DNA of 64,000 nucleotides from Flagellimonas oceanensis (GCF_003992595.1 NZ_RZNA01000018.1:7501-71500); one strand, 5' to 3'. Shown: positions 1 to 8,509, counted from the stretch's first letter. Numbers and translations: made by a program. Notes: generated from the sequence alone by a model not told the origin.

Positions 1-721
1 CTTCGATGGAATTTAAATCAATCACTGGACCTGTATTATCAGAAATAAAAGAAACATTATATCTTGTCACATTGTTGGCAAGGTCTATGGCTTCAATTGT
101 GAATGTATTTTCACCGTCGGTTAAGTCCAGAGTATTCAGGTTGACCTCGTATACTTCCTCGGTTATTTCTTTTAGCAGCAAATCATTAATATAGGTTTTA
201 ATGGAGGTAAGTCCTTCATTATCGCTAACATTAAAGGTAATTGCGTTTGTTTCCCCGCCTATAACCCGTCCATTGGTTAAGGAGACCTCGGTAATTGCAG
301 GCAATTCGTTGTCTATATGGATGATCTCCTCTTTGGAAGTCTCGTTCCCCGAGGTATCCGTGACGGTAACTTTTAAGGTGTAATCTGTAAATTTCCCTGT
401 AAGATTGCTTTTGGATGCGTAATTGGAGACGTCAATGGTAATTTGATAGGGTGCGGTGGTGTCTTCCCCAACTTTTTCATTGTTTATAAAGGCTTCTACT
501 TTTGCTACTCCGCCAGCATCGTTGGCATCAATCTCCACAACTATTTGATTGCTGACAATCGGAGTTTCCGAATTAGACGAACTGGAGCTCCCAAGTATGG
601 AAAAATCCACTACCGGAGCAATTACATCTGGTTCTGGGGTCGGTTCATCGGATTCTGATGAGCAAGAAAATAATACAAATATGGATAATAACCCGACAAA
701 GGTTAGTCTAGTAAGTCTCAT
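1..721 (-). CDS. Ig-like repeat lipoprotein, C-terminus cut by window edge
   Basis: An open frame on the minus strand starts at an ATG at 721-719 and runs without a stop off the left edge, giving 240 visible codons. Residues 1-20 form a lipoprotein signal ending in a lipobox LFSC (Cys20), followed by an acidic, proline-rich linker (SSESDEPTPEPD). Two repeated beta-rich modules of about 85 residues follow. Each holds a stretch resembling VxVTDTSGNxT or IEAIDLANNVT, the usual look of bacterial Ig-like (Big) domains, and a third module begins at the edge. It is probably a surface or periplasmic lipoprotein; such modules often precede a catalytic or binding domain, which here would lie outside the window. 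The plus-strand reading frames across this stretch are its shadows. Function unknown. Confidence 0.85.
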   Translation of the reverse strand, partial: MRLTRLTFVGLLSIFVLFSCSSESDEPTPEPDVIAPVVDFSILGSSSSSNSETPIVSNQIVVEIDANDAGGVAKVEAFINNEKVGEDTTAPYQITIDVSNYASKSNLTGKFTDYTLKVTVTDTSGNETSKEEIIHIDNELPAITEVSLTNGRVIGGETNAITFNVSDNEGLTSIKTYINDLLLKEITEEVYEVNLNTLDLTDGENTFTIEAIDLANNVTRYNVSFISDNTGPVIDLNSIE

Positions 722-822
722 TGAGGCATTTAATAATACCTAAATCTAAACTTTTTTATGATTAAATCAGCTTAAAAAGTAAGAAATTTCGTTAAGAGGT
801 ATGTGTGGTAAAATGTATTTTT

Positions 823-1509
823 TTAAACCAAATAAGCAATCCCAATCCCTAAAATAATGACAACCAGCTTCCTAAGGTTAAAAGCGTGCCCTTGCGCACT
901 TTCAAACAGAATAACGGTGGATATATGGAAGAACACCCCAATGGCCAATGCAGTGAGGAGATGTCCATAATTTTCCATCCATGGCGATGTGGAGATATAG
1001 CTGCCCAAGGGCGTCATCAACGAAAAGGCGGCGATGAACAAGAGGGTAGTGGACAGCTTCATTTTTGAATTGATCAAAAAGATGCTCAAAATGATGGCTA
1101 TCGGTATCTTGTGGATAATGATTCCGTAGAGGATGGAATCGTTGTCGTGTATCGGAACCCCTTCAACCAATGCGTGTATGGAAAGACTCAGAAACAACAA
1201 AGTTGGAAATTTGTTTTCCTTCAAATGAACGTGCACGTGTCCATGTTCCGCTCCCTTGGAGAAAAATTCCAAGAATACCTGCAATAAAATACCCCCCAAA
1301 ATATAAAGGGCGATTATTTTTGGATCATGGTCGTTATATACATCGGGCAATAGCTCAAAAAAGGTCAATGACAATAAAAATGCCCCGCTAAAGGCGAGCA
1401 GCAGCTTGATGTTATCGTTGTTTTTGGGCTTGGTAAACCATACAAATGCAAACCCGGCCCAAACGGCCAAAATAGGGATAATATAGATGATGGCGGAAGG
1501 AAAATCCAT
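823..1509 (-). CDS. ZIP family metal transporter
   Basis: A 228-residue polytopic inner-membrane protein of the ZIP (ZRT/IRT-like) family, which imports zinc or other divalent metals. About seven or eight hydrophobic segments are visible. A histidine-rich cytoplasmic loop (EHGHVHVH, about residues 89-95) separates helices 3 and 4, as is usual for the family. The helix-4 metal motif is SIHALVEGVP with His112 and Glu116, and helix 5 carries HKIP with His133. The acidic residue that often follows the helix-5 proline in ZIP proteins is not present here (Ile-Ala instead), so the metal site may be altered. Divergent from the RNA methyltransferase gene. Substrate metal cannot be told from the sequence. 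Confidence 0.85.
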   Translation of the reverse strand: MDFPSAIIYIIPILAVWAGFAFVWFTKPKNNDNIKLLLAFSGAFLLSLTFFELLPDVYNDHDPKIIALYILGGILLQVFLEFFSKGAEHGHVHVHLKENKFPTLLFLSLSIHALVEGVPIHDNDSILYGIIIHKIPIAIILSIFLINSKMKLSTTLLFIAAFSLMTPLGSYISTSPWMENYGHLLTALAIGVFFHISTVILFESAQGHAFNLRKLVVIILGIGIAYLV

Positions 1510-1537
1510 AGTGGGAATTAAAGGAGCAAAAATAGTC

Positions 1538-1545
1538 TATTTTTG
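1538..1545 (+). promoter_or_regulatory. Candidate -7 promoter element for the RNA methyltransferase gene
   Basis: TATTTTTG fits the Bacteroidota -7 consensus TAnnTTTG and lies 20 bases before the ATG at 1566, leaving a leader of roughly 15 bases. No clear -33 TTG is seen. The motif is AT-rich, so a chance match is possible. Confidence 0.45.
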
Positions 1546-1565
1546 CCGAAAGAAATTACAAGAAC

Positions 1566-2723
1566 ATGGCAGGAAATTTCAAGATGATGGCCAAGACCCT
1601 ATACGGATTTGAGCCGATTTTGGCGAAAGAGCTTCGTAATTTGGGTGCAGGGCATGTGGAAGAAGGAGTGCGAAATGTTACTTTTGAAGGGGATACAGGC
1701 TTTCTCTACAAAGCCAATCTTTGCCTTAGGACCGCTTTGAAGGTGTTCAAGCCGATAAAAACTTTCAGGGTTTTTAACGAGAAGGACCTGTACAGGCATA
1801 TTTATGATCTGGACTGGCCCGATATTTTTGATGTGGAGAAAACCTTTGCCATTGACAGTATTTCCAATACACAGGTTTTTGACAATTCCATGTTTGTCTC
1901 ACTAAAGGCCAAGGACGCTATTGTGGACAAGTTCAGGGCAGTGGTCCGTGACCGTCCCAATGTGCAGACCCAAGATCCCGATATTCGAATCAATATCCAC
2001 ATTTATAAAAACACCTGTACGGTCTCTTTGGATAGTTCGGGAAACTCACTTCATCAAAGGGGATACCGTATTTTGACCAACATTGCACCGATTAACGAAG
2101 TGTTGGCGGCCGGTTTACTGCTTAAAAGTGGCTGGGACGGGGAAACTGATTTTTTTGATCCCATGTGCGGAAGTGGAACCTTTTTGATAGAGGCGGCCAT
2201 GATTGCCTGCAACATCCCGGTAAACATCAATAGGGAGTCGTATGCATTTATGCATTGGAACGATTATGATGCCGAACTGCACGATAAAATTGTGGATGCC
2301 AGCCTAAAAAAGGTCAGGGAGTTCCATCATAAGATCATTGGGTATGACAAGGCCCCATCTGCAGTTAGAAAAGCTCAAGAGAACGTGGAACATGCCAATC
2401 TATCGGATTATATCACGGTCGAGCGTAAGGACTTTTTCAGGGCGGATAAGCCTGTTGAAGGCAAGCTGCATATGTTGTTCAATCCACCCTATGGGGAGCG
2501 ATTGCCCATCGATATGGAAATCTTCTACGGTAAAATCGGGGACACTTTCAAAAAAGTATATCCCGGAACGGATGCGTGGTTGATAACCTCCAATTTGGAG
2601 GCGCTCAAACATATAGGTTTAAAGACATCCAAAAGGATAAAAACCTTCAATGGGAAGTTGGAAGCCCGGTTGGTAAAGTATGAAATTTATGAAGGCAGTA
2701 AAAAATCAAAGCATCAATTGTAA
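1566..2723 (+). CDS. THUMP-domain class I SAM-dependent RNA methyltransferase
   Basis: A 385-residue cytoplasmic enzyme resembling the YpsC/RlmL N-terminal-half methyltransferases, which methylate guanine N2 in 23S rRNA. Residues 1-160 form the ferredoxin-like/THUMP RNA-binding part. The Rossmann methyltransferase follows, with motif I DPMCGSG (198-204), IGYDKAP (258-264) and the N6/N2-amino methyltransferase motif NPPY (306-309). It lacks the second methyltransferase domain of E. coli RlmL, as is normal for Bacteroidota and Firmicutes members. The ATG at 1566 is the first in frame. The exact modified base is inferred from family only. Confidence 0.9.
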   Translation: MAGNFKMMAKTLYGFEPILAKELRNLGAGHVEEGVRNVTFEGDTGFLYKANLCLRTALKVFKPIKTFRVFNEKDLYRHIYDLDWPDIFDVEKTFAIDSISNTQVFDNSMFVSLKAKDAIVDKFRAVVRDRPNVQTQDPDIRINIHIYKNTCTVSLDSSGNSLHQRGYRILTNIAPINEVLAAGLLLKSGWDGETDFFDPMCGSGTFLIEAAMIACNIPVNINRESYAFMHWNDYDAELHDKIVDASLKKVREFHHKIIGYDKAPSAVRKAQENVEHANLSDYITVERKDFFRADKPVEGKLHMLFNPPYGERLPIDMEIFYGKIGDTFKKVYPGTDAWLITSNLEALKHIGLKTSKRIKTFNGKLEARLVKYEIYEGSKKSKHQL

Positions 2724-2863
2724 AAATGATAATCTTTGGGAAAAGTGTGAAACATTTTAGACAAAAATTGGGATAACTACTGGAAATGTTTAGATTTGGT
2801 CGTGTTTTAAACACAACTAACTAACTCAACCAAATTTGTGAAAGGAGTCCTTTGTGGCTCCTT
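2724..2863. other. Intergenic stretch with possible structured 3' UTR or small RNA
   Basis: 140 bases between the methyltransferase stop and the end of the VOC gene. No open frame of note. It holds a short palindromic stretch (GTGTTTTAAACAC at 2802-2814), then TAACTAACTCAACC, and ends in the hairpin at 2841-2864. The arrangement (TAACTCA, then an AT-rich spacer, then a GAAAGG/GAAAAG hairpin with a T-tail) resembles the bshC-pgmB gap at 14150-14361. Confidence 0.3.
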
Positions 2864-2870
2864 TTATTTT
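2841..2870 (+). terminator. Hairpin terminator
   Basis: AAAGGAG at 2841-2847 pairs with CTCCTTT at 2858-2864 around a 10-base loop and is followed by TTATTTTT. On the plus strand it would end the RNA methyltransferase transcript; it abuts the stop codon of the convergent VOC gene. Confidence 0.6.
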
Positions 2871-3202
2871 TCCGACCAAATGGCGAGTTCGTTTCCTGAT
2901 GGGTCTGTAAAGTGAAACCGTTTACCCCCTGGGAACTCAAAAATTTCCTTGGTAATGGTACCTCCAGCGGTTATTACCTTTTCCCTTATTTCGATAAGAT
3001 CATTGTGATACAGCACAATGAGGACTCCATTGACAATGGCTTCGGATGTCAGTTCAAAACCTCCAGCTACACCAATTTCGGAAAATGAGGTGTAGGCCGG
3101 GCCATAATCCGTAAAATCCCAACCAAAAGTGTTGGAATAAAAATCCTTGGTCTTTTCAAGGTCCGTGGATTTGAATTCGATATAGTCGATGGGTGCTTTC
3201 AT
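2864..3202 (-). CDS. VOC (glyoxalase/bleomycin-resistance fold) family protein
   Basis: A 112-residue single-module member of the vicinal oxygen chelate superfamily. The start MKAPIDYIEF is the typical first beta strand of a VOC module, and FYSNTFGWDF (about 22-31) and FTDPSGNELAIW (about 98-109) are family hallmarks. The metal or ligand residues expected are a first-strand position (Ile/Glu region 8-10) and the C-terminal Glu in GNELAI. Members include lyases, dioxygenases and simple binding proteins, so the reaction cannot be assigned. The gene ends 1 base after the next gene upstream on the same strand starts being non-coding: the DUF6048 stop at 3204 lies 1 base away, suggesting co-transcription with it. 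Confidence 0.85.
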   Translation of the reverse strand: MKAPIDYIEFKSTDLEKTKDFYSNTFGWDFTDYGPAYTSFSEIGVAGGFELTSEAIVNGVLIVLYHNDLIEIREKVITAGGTITKEIFEFPGGKRFHFTDPSGNELAIWSEK

Positions 3203-3203
3203 C

Positions 3204-3956
3204 TTACTGGCTTTCTTCTTTACTTTTCTTTGCCTTTTTATACAGTGGGATGAAGTAGCTGATGGAGTAGTTGTAGTTCACACCAAAATTACTGCCATCC
3301 GTTACTTTGTTGAACCCGGGAATCCAAAGGTTGGGGAATTGCTCATCCTCGGTATTGGTAACCAAAAAGCCCAATCGGGCACTCATGCCCACAAAAATAT
3401 TGGCGAACAGTTCCACTTTGGCGCCTACGACAAATTCCAACCAAGAAGCGGATAGTCCACTAAACTCCCTGTTGGGGTTTTCCCCGGGCAAGAACTCCGG
3501 ATTAAAGAACTGATTTGACTCATAAAGGCTATAGTTGTTCAAGTCTTGGCTAAAGCTTGCAAATGCATAACGACCTCCTATGGTAATGGCATTGTTCATC
3601 CCGTACCAATTGGTGTAGGTGTTAATGTCCACACCTGCCTTGATGTAGCTACCAGAAGTTTCGTAATCGTACAAAAGGGTGTTGTTCAGGCTTTCGCCCT
3701 GTTTTTTGGTTTCATTCCCTATCTCGGCGGCCAGGTACAATTTGCGTGTTAATCTATAGTCGCCAACCAGTTCCAAGCCGGTGTAATCCTCATCTGCAAA
3801 CGAAAGTATCAATTTACTGATGTCCGCACCCACACGAAGACCATAGGGGTCTTTGTACGTAACAGTATCCTTCTGTGAAAGATCAATGGGTTCGCTTTGC
3901 CCTTGCACCAAAATGGGTAGCAGGACAATACAAATACTAATGATATATTTTGACAT
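3204..3956 (-). CDS. DUF6048 family predicted outer-membrane beta-barrel protein
   Basis: A 250-residue protein with a Sec signal peptide (residues 1-19, ending VQGQ), then alternating amphipathic strands such as LELVGDYRLTRKLYLAAEIGNE-type repeats, tyrosine-rich turns and a basic tail. This looks like a small outer-membrane beta barrel, and it matches what I know as DUF6048 of Flavobacteriia. It overlaps the DUF6452 gene by 20 bases, and both sit directly downstream of rlmD, an order I recall as conserved in this family. Function is unknown; the coupling suggests the two envelope proteins work together. Confidence 0.75.
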   Translation of the reverse strand: MSKYIISICIVLLPILVQGQSEPIDLSQKDTVTYKDPYGLRVGADISKLILSFADEDYTGLELVGDYRLTRKLYLAAEIGNETKKQGESLNNTLLYDYETSGSYIKAGVDINTYTNWYGMNNAITIGGRYAFASFSQDLNNYSLYESNQFFNPEFLPGENPNREFSGLSASWLEFVVGAKVELFANIFVGMSARLGFLVTNTEDEQFPNLWIPGFNKVTDGSNFGVNYNYSISYFIPLYKKAKKSKEESQ

Positions 3957-4467
3957 GGATGCTATCTGTGTTTACTATATTGGGTTGGACAACCTTGATA
4001 TCTTGAATCCAGTTTTCCGCACTTTCCGTAACGCTAACGGATATATTGTTGTAATTGGTCACAAAGCCACATGCCCTTGAGATAAAAGCCTCTTCCAGCT
4101 CATAAGAAATGGTCAGGGTGTCAATGTTGCCGGTTTCCAGATCGGTTTCATCATCATCCGCCGAATTTGAAATAATCTGGTACATGGTGGTAACGGCATT
4201 GCTTCGTAGGGGGACCAGAACAGAATCGGCAATATTGGACCTATCACTAAACGCACCATCATAAGAATCGCTGGATATGATGCTATCTATGTCAATATTT
4301 CTGATTCTAATATTTTCAACCCTTTTGAAGGCCGTAGTGTCCTCCACATTATAAAAACCAACAATCAATAGCGGCGTATCGCCATCAATACAAATATCAT
4401 CCTTCTCACAGGATGACACATAAAAAAGCAGTGAGGCGATAAGTAGAATGGGGATTATTTTCTTCAT
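3937..4467 (-). CDS. DUF6452 family lipoprotein
   Basis: A 176-residue lipoprotein: signal peptide 1-19 with lipobox VSSC, lipidated Cys20, then EKDD. Acidic residues right after the cysteine match the lipoprotein export signal described in Bacteroidota, so display on the cell surface is likely (inference). The mature part is beta-rich with two further cysteines (one in DDICIDGD, one in SRACGFV) that could pair. It overlaps the following DUF6048 gene by 20 bases and lies 31 bases downstream of rlmD. No known function; a small-molecule or protein partner of the DUF6048 barrel is a reasonable guess only. Confidence 0.75.
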   Translation of the reverse strand: MKKIIPILLIASLLFYVSSCEKDDICIDGDTPLLIVGFYNVEDTTAFKRVENIRIRNIDIDSIISSDSYDGAFSDRSNIADSVLVPLRSNAVTTMYQIISNSADDDETDLETGNIDTLTISYELEEAFISRACGFVTNYNNISVSVTESAENWIQDIKVVQPNIVNTDSIHVKIYH

Positions 4468-4498
4468 TGCAATTACCCAGGGTTTTTAATTTGAAAAA

Positions 4499-5911
4499 CT
4501 ATACCCGTTTTTCCAAAAGTACAACATTTTCAACGTGGTGCGTCTGCGGAAACATATCCACGGGTTGCACCTTGGTAACTTGGTATTGCTCGTCCATAAG
4601 AGCCAGATCACGTGCTTGGGTTGCGCTGTTGCAGCTCACGTACACGATTTTTGGCGGAGCTACCTGCAACAATTGCTCAACCACCTGTTTGTGCATTCCG
4701 TCGCGAGGAGGGTCGGTTATGATCACATCGGGCTGACCGTGCGTAGCAATAAAATCATCGTTGAACACATTTTTCATATCGCCCACATAAAAGTCGACAT
4801 TGGGGATATTGTTGTGTGAGGCATTGGCTTTGGCATCTTCAATGGCTTCGGGCACCGATTCCACTCCAATTACTTTTTTGGCATTTTTGGCCACAAATTG
4901 TGCTATGGTCCCCGTTCCCGTGTACAAGTCGTACACCAGTTCATCCCCGGTCAGTCCGGCAAAGTTTCTGGCCACTTTGTAGAGTTCGTATGCCTGTGCC
5001 GAATTGGTCTGGTAAAAGGATTTGGCGTTGATTTTGAACTGCAGTCCCTCCATTTCCTCAAAAATATGGTCCCGTCCTGCGAAGCAAATCACTTCTTGGT
5101 CGTAAATCGTATCGTTTCCTTTGGAATTGATGACATAGAGCAGGGAAGTTATCTCGGGGAATTTTTCCTTTAGGTGGTTGAGCAATAATTCCCGGTTTCC
5201 TTTTTCATCCTCAAAGAACTGGATGAGCACCATGATTTCCCCTGTTGATGATGTGCGAATCATCAAGGTGCGCAGAAGTCCTTCCTGACGTCTTGGATTG
5301 AAAAAACTAATACCATTTTCGTTGGCAAAATTCTTGGTCTCCAAACGTATGGCATTGGAAGGGTCTTCTTGCAGATGACATTTTTTGATGTCCAATATTT
5401 TGTCCCACATGCCAGGAATATGGAAACCCAATGCATTTCTATCCTCAATTTCCTCATCCGAATTGATTTCTTCCTGTGTCAGCCATCGGCTATCTGAAAA
5501 GGAGAACTCCATTTTGTTCCTATAGAAATACTGCACATTGGATCCAAGGATTGGAGTTGTCTCTGGTAATTCGAGATTCCCTATGCGTTTGAGGTTGTTC
5601 TCTACCTCCTTTTGTTTGAAGTAGAGTTGGTGTTCATAGCCCATATGTTGCCATTTACAGCCTCCGCAAGTGCCAAAGTGCTGGCAAACGGGTTCGGTTC
5701 TTCTATCTGAAAGGGTATGGAATTTGGTGGCTACACCTTCAAAATAGGCTTTTCGTTTCTTGGTGGTCATGACATCCACAACATCGCCGGGCACGGCATT
5801 GGTCAGGAAAATGACCCGTCCGTCAGGAGCTTTGCCCACGGATTTTCCTTTGGCTCCAGCATCGACTACTTCTACGTTTTCAAACGTTTTTCTCCTTCTG
5901 TTTTTACGCAT
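4499..5911 (-). CDS. rlmD: 23S rRNA (uracil(1939)-C(5))-methyltransferase
   Basis: A 470-residue enzyme that uses S-adenosylmethionine to methylate U1939 of 23S rRNA at C5. Residues 10-70 form a TRAM RNA-binding domain. Cys76, Cys82 and Cys85 (CQHFGTCGGC) with a fourth Cys in KKCHLQ are the ligands expected for the 4Fe-4S cluster. The methyltransferase core shows YDLYTGTGTIAQF, TDPPRDG and the catalytic cysteine motif VYVSCNSATQARDL. The related TrmA lacks the iron-sulfur cysteines, so RlmD is favoured. The ATG at 5911 lies only 4 bases past a TACTTTTG element, which suggests a leaderless or nearly leaderless message. Confidence 0.92.
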   Translation of the reverse strand: MRKNRRRKTFENVEVVDAGAKGKSVGKAPDGRVIFLTNAVPGDVVDVMTTKKRKAYFEGVATKFHTLSDRRTEPVCQHFGTCGGCKWQHMGYEHQLYFKQKEVENNLKRIGNLELPETTPILGSNVQYFYRNKMEFSFSDSRWLTQEEINSDEEIEDRNALGFHIPGMWDKILDIKKCHLQEDPSNAIRLETKNFANENGISFFNPRRQEGLLRTLMIRTSSTGEIMVLIQFFEDEKGNRELLLNHLKEKFPEITSLLYVINSKGNDTIYDQEVICFAGRDHIFEEMEGLQFKINAKSFYQTNSAQAYELYKVARNFAGLTGDELVYDLYTGTGTIAQFVAKNAKKVIGVESVPEAIEDAKANASHNNIPNVDFYVGDMKNVFNDDFIATHGQPDVIITDPPRDGMHKQVVEQLLQVAPPKIVYVSCNSATQARDLALMDEQYQVTKVQPVDMFPQTHHVENVVLLEKRV

Positions 5912-5915
5912 GCCG

Positions 5916-5923
5916 CAAAAGTA
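5916..5923 (-). promoter_or_regulatory. Candidate -7 element of rlmD
   Basis: Read on the minus strand this is TACTTTTG, matching TAnnTTTG, with only GCGGC-like bases (4 nt) before the ATG of rlmD at 5911. If transcription starts a few bases past the element, the first transcribed base is at or near the A of the start codon. No clean -33 TTG is seen. Confidence 0.45.
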
Positions 5924-6146
5924 AGTTCTTTTTGGTATTTCACAGAACGGAGCTTCTTAAATTGCATGTAAACTTTAACTGAACACTGTTGGAATCGTCT
6001 TTGGAAAAATTACGTTTTCATCATTTAATTTGTAATTTGCGGGCACTCCAAGGGATGATTTCTCTCCCACGCTGCTTTTTCGAGACTTCGAAAGAATAAA
6101 GGTACAGTAGGAATGGTTATTTTATCAATTTTAATCATTTAATGAA

Positions 6147-7394
6147 ATGGCTGTTTTAGAGCATTTAACGTCGCAGCAAGCGATAGATTTGGAAAACAAG
6201 TACGGAGCACACAACTATCACCCACTCCCCGTGGTTTTGAGCAAGGGCGAAGGTGTGTATGTGTGGGACGTGGAAGGAAAGAAATATTATGACTTTCTCT
6301 CCGCATATTCTGCGGTAAACCAAGGACACTGTCACCCAAAAATTGTTGGGGCCATGATGGAGCAGGCAAAAACATTGACTTTGACTTCCCGCGCTTTTTA
6401 CAATGATATGTTGGGTAAGTATGAGAAATATGCCACCGAAACCTTTGGTTTTGATAAGTTGCTGCCCATGAACACGGGAGCAGAAGCTGTAGAAACTGCA
6501 TTGAAGGTTTGTAGAAGATGGGCCTATCAGAAAAAAGGCATTCCAGAAAACCAAGCCAAAGTGATCGTATGTGAAAACAACTTTCACGGAAGGACCACCA
6601 CCATTATTTCTTTCTCCAATGATGAAGTGGCAAGGGAAAACTATGGACCGTACACCGAGGGATTCGTAAAAATCGAGTATGATAATCTGACAGCGTTGGA
6701 GAATGCACTTAAAAGCAATCCTCACGTAGCAGGTTTCTTAGTGGAACCCATTCAAGGAGAAGCTGGGGTTTATGTGCCCTCTGAAGGATATTTGAAAGAA
6801 GCAAAGTCCCTTTGCGAAAAATACGATGTGCTTTTCATTGCTGATGAAGTGCAAACCGGTATTGCCAGGACAGGTAAGATGCTGGCCGTAGATCATGAAG
6901 ACGTAAAACCAGATATCTTGATTTTGGGCAAGGCCCTTTCAGGAGGCGTATACCCTGTTTCAGGAGTATTGGCCAATGATGATATCATGGAAGTAATTAC
7001 CCCAGGCAGTCATGGAAGTACCTTTGGAGGGAATCCTGTTGCCGCAGCGGTAAGTACCGCAGCCCTCGAGGTTATCAAGGAAGAAAATTTGGCACAGAAC
7101 GCTCAGGAATTGGGCGAGCTTTTCCGAGAGGAACTCAATAAGTTCATTCCTACTTGCGACTTGGTTGTGAAAGTTAGGGGCAAGGGATTGTTGAATGCCA
7201 TTGTCATCAATGATACTGAAGAGAGTTCCACAGCTTGGGATATTTGTATGGCCCTGAAGGAAAACGGTCTCTTGGCCAAGCCAACGCACGGCAACATCAT
7301 CCGTTTTGCACCGCCGTTGGTCATGAACCACGAGCAATTGATGGATTGTGTGTCCATCATCATCAAAACGCTTGACGAATTCAAGAAAGGATAA
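6147..7394 (+). CDS. rocD: Ornithine--oxo-acid aminotransferase
   Basis: A 415-residue class III PLP aminotransferase that converts ornithine and 2-oxoglutarate to glutamate semialdehyde and glutamate (arginine/ornithine breakdown or proline synthesis). The PLP-binding lysine is Lys262 in LGKALSGG, the pyridine-nitrogen aspartate is Asp233 in IADEVQTG, and [10 protein letters not shown] (109-118) binds phosphate. The N-terminus [26 protein letters not shown] is split across residues 19-44 and is typical of ornithine rather than acetylornithine aminotransferase. It stands alone, 236 bases from divergent rlmD. Its terminator hairpin lies inside the 3' end of the convergent LD-carboxypeptidase gene. 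Confidence 0.93.
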   Translation: MAVLEHLTSQQAIDLENKYGAHNYHPLPVVLSKGEGVYVWDVEGKKYYDFLSAYSAVNQGHCHPKIVGAMMEQAKTLTLTSRAFYNDMLGKYEKYATETFGFDKLLPMNTGAEAVETALKVCRRWAYQKKGIPENQAKVIVCENNFHGRTTTIISFSNDEVARENYGPYTEGFVKIEYDNLTALENALKSNPHVAGFLVEPIQGEAGVYVPSEGYLKEAKSLCEKYDVLFIADEVQTGIARTGKMLAVDHEDVKPDILILGKALSGGVYPVSGVLANDDIMEVITPGSHGSTFGGNPVAAAVSTAALEVIKEENLAQNAQELGELFREELNKFIPTCDLVVKVRGKGLLNAIVINDTEESSTAWDICMALKENGLLAKPTHGNIIRFAPPLVMNHEQLMDCVSIIIKTLDEFKKG

Positions 7395-7396
7395 TA

Positions 7397-8449
7397 CTAG
7401 CAAACAGCAGCTTCCAATAAGCGAAGCTGCTTTTTATAAGCATTGAAACTTGCTTCAATACCAATGGGAAGGGTTGAGTTTTGGGGTATATGCCCAAAGC
7501 TCATCCCATAAACGGCAGGTATGTTCAAGGGAGCTATTCTGTCCATGATCACTTCCCTGAGAGTAAAGTTGTCGGTGGTCCGTTTGCGGTCACAACCTTT
7601 GCAGACACCAAAAATTATCCCTTTGGCCTTCAAAAAACTATCGACCTCTGAGAGTTGTGTGAGCATGCGGTCTATGCGATATGGGGCCTCTTCCACATCT
7701 TCCAAAAAAACAAGTTTATCGGTAAAGTCGATTTCGTAAGGGGTTCCGATCATGGCGGTGACCAGCGTGAGGCTTCCGCCTACAAGTTCGCCTTGTCCAA
7801 CACCGGGGGTAATGGTATACCGGTAGTATTCGCTGTTTCTGTATTGTTTAGGGTCTTTTAATATGGCATTTTTGATGGGAAGCACCTCCTGGGGTTCCAT
7901 CAATACTTTTTTAAAGTATGCCTGGCTGTATTCATCGTCGATGGTACTGCCCACTGGACCGTGAAAACAAACAAGACCTGTTTTTTTGTAAATGCTGTTG
8001 ATCAACGCGGTGATATCACTAAAGCCAATCAAGGCCTTGGGATTGTTTTCAATGAGTTCATAATCCAATAGGTCGAGGATACGGGTACAGCCGTAACCGC
8101 CCCGGGCACAGAGTATGGCATCGATATCGGGATTGGCGAACATTTCGTTCACATCCTTCGCGCGTTCTTCATCGGTATTGCTGAAATAGCCATAGTTGCC
8201 TTTGATGCGATCGGTATGATAGGTCTTGAAGCCCATCTTTCCCAATGCTTCCAAGGCCAAATAGAGTTTTTCGGGTTTTATGGCGAACCCAGGAGCAACC
8301 AAACCAATGGTGTCGCCCGGTTTTAATTTGTTGGGCTTTATTTTAGGTTTTGGGGAGGAAATAGGTTCGTTTCCCCAACTTGTTTGATGAAAAAGGGTTG
8401 CGGCACCAAGAGCTGTTGCCGATTTTAAAAAACTTCTTCTTTTGGACAT
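7397..8449 (-). CDS. LD-carboxypeptidase (peptidase family S66), Tat-exported
   Basis: A 350-residue serine peptidase that trims the terminal D-alanine from murein tetrapeptides during peptidoglycan recycling. The start at 8449 gives MSKRRSFLKSAT, an excellent twin-arginine signal (KRRSFLK) followed by a short hydrophobic stretch, so export in folded form is likely. The catalytic serine is in GFSDITAL (Ser144); the Glu/His partners are in FLEDVEEAPYRID and FGHIP. A longer in-frame start at 8488 would add 13 residues in front of the Tat signal and is less likely. Most characterised S66 enzymes are cytoplasmic; an exported form is common in Bacteroidota. Confidence 0.9.
   Translation of the reverse strand: MSKRRSFLKSATALGAATLFHQTSWGNEPISSPKPKIKPNKLKPGDTIGLVAPGFAIKPEKLYLALEALGKMGFKTYHTDRIKGNYGYFSNTDEERAKDVNEMFANPDIDAILCARGGYGCTRILDLLDYELIENNPKALIGFSDITALINSIYKKTGLVCFHGPVGSTIDDEYSQAYFKKVLMEPQEVLPIKNAILKDPKQYRNSEYYRYTITPGVGQGELVGGSLTLVTAMIGTPYEIDFTDKLVFLEDVEEAPYRIDRMLTQLSEVDSFLKAKGIIFGVCKGCDRKRTTDNFTLREVIMDRIAPLNIPAVYGMSFGHIPQNSTLPIGIEASFNAYKKQLRLLEAAVC
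7406..7435 (+). terminator. rocD terminator embedded in the neighbouring coding sequence
   Basis: AGCAGCTTC (7406-7414) pairs perfectly with GAAGCTGCT (7423-7431) around an 8-base loop and is followed by TTTT. The hairpin lies within the last codons of the convergent LD-carboxypeptidase gene, 11 bases past the rocD stop. Confidence 0.7.
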
Positions 8450-8509
8450 TTGAATTGGATTATGCAACGCAAGGGTAAAAATGCACAAAATTTAGAAGAA
8501 AAGCACGAA

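Noticed and set aside
6078-6093. TTTCGA-GACT-TCGAAA hairpin upstream of rocD
   Set aside because: A short AT-rich palindrome with no further support for a regulatory role.
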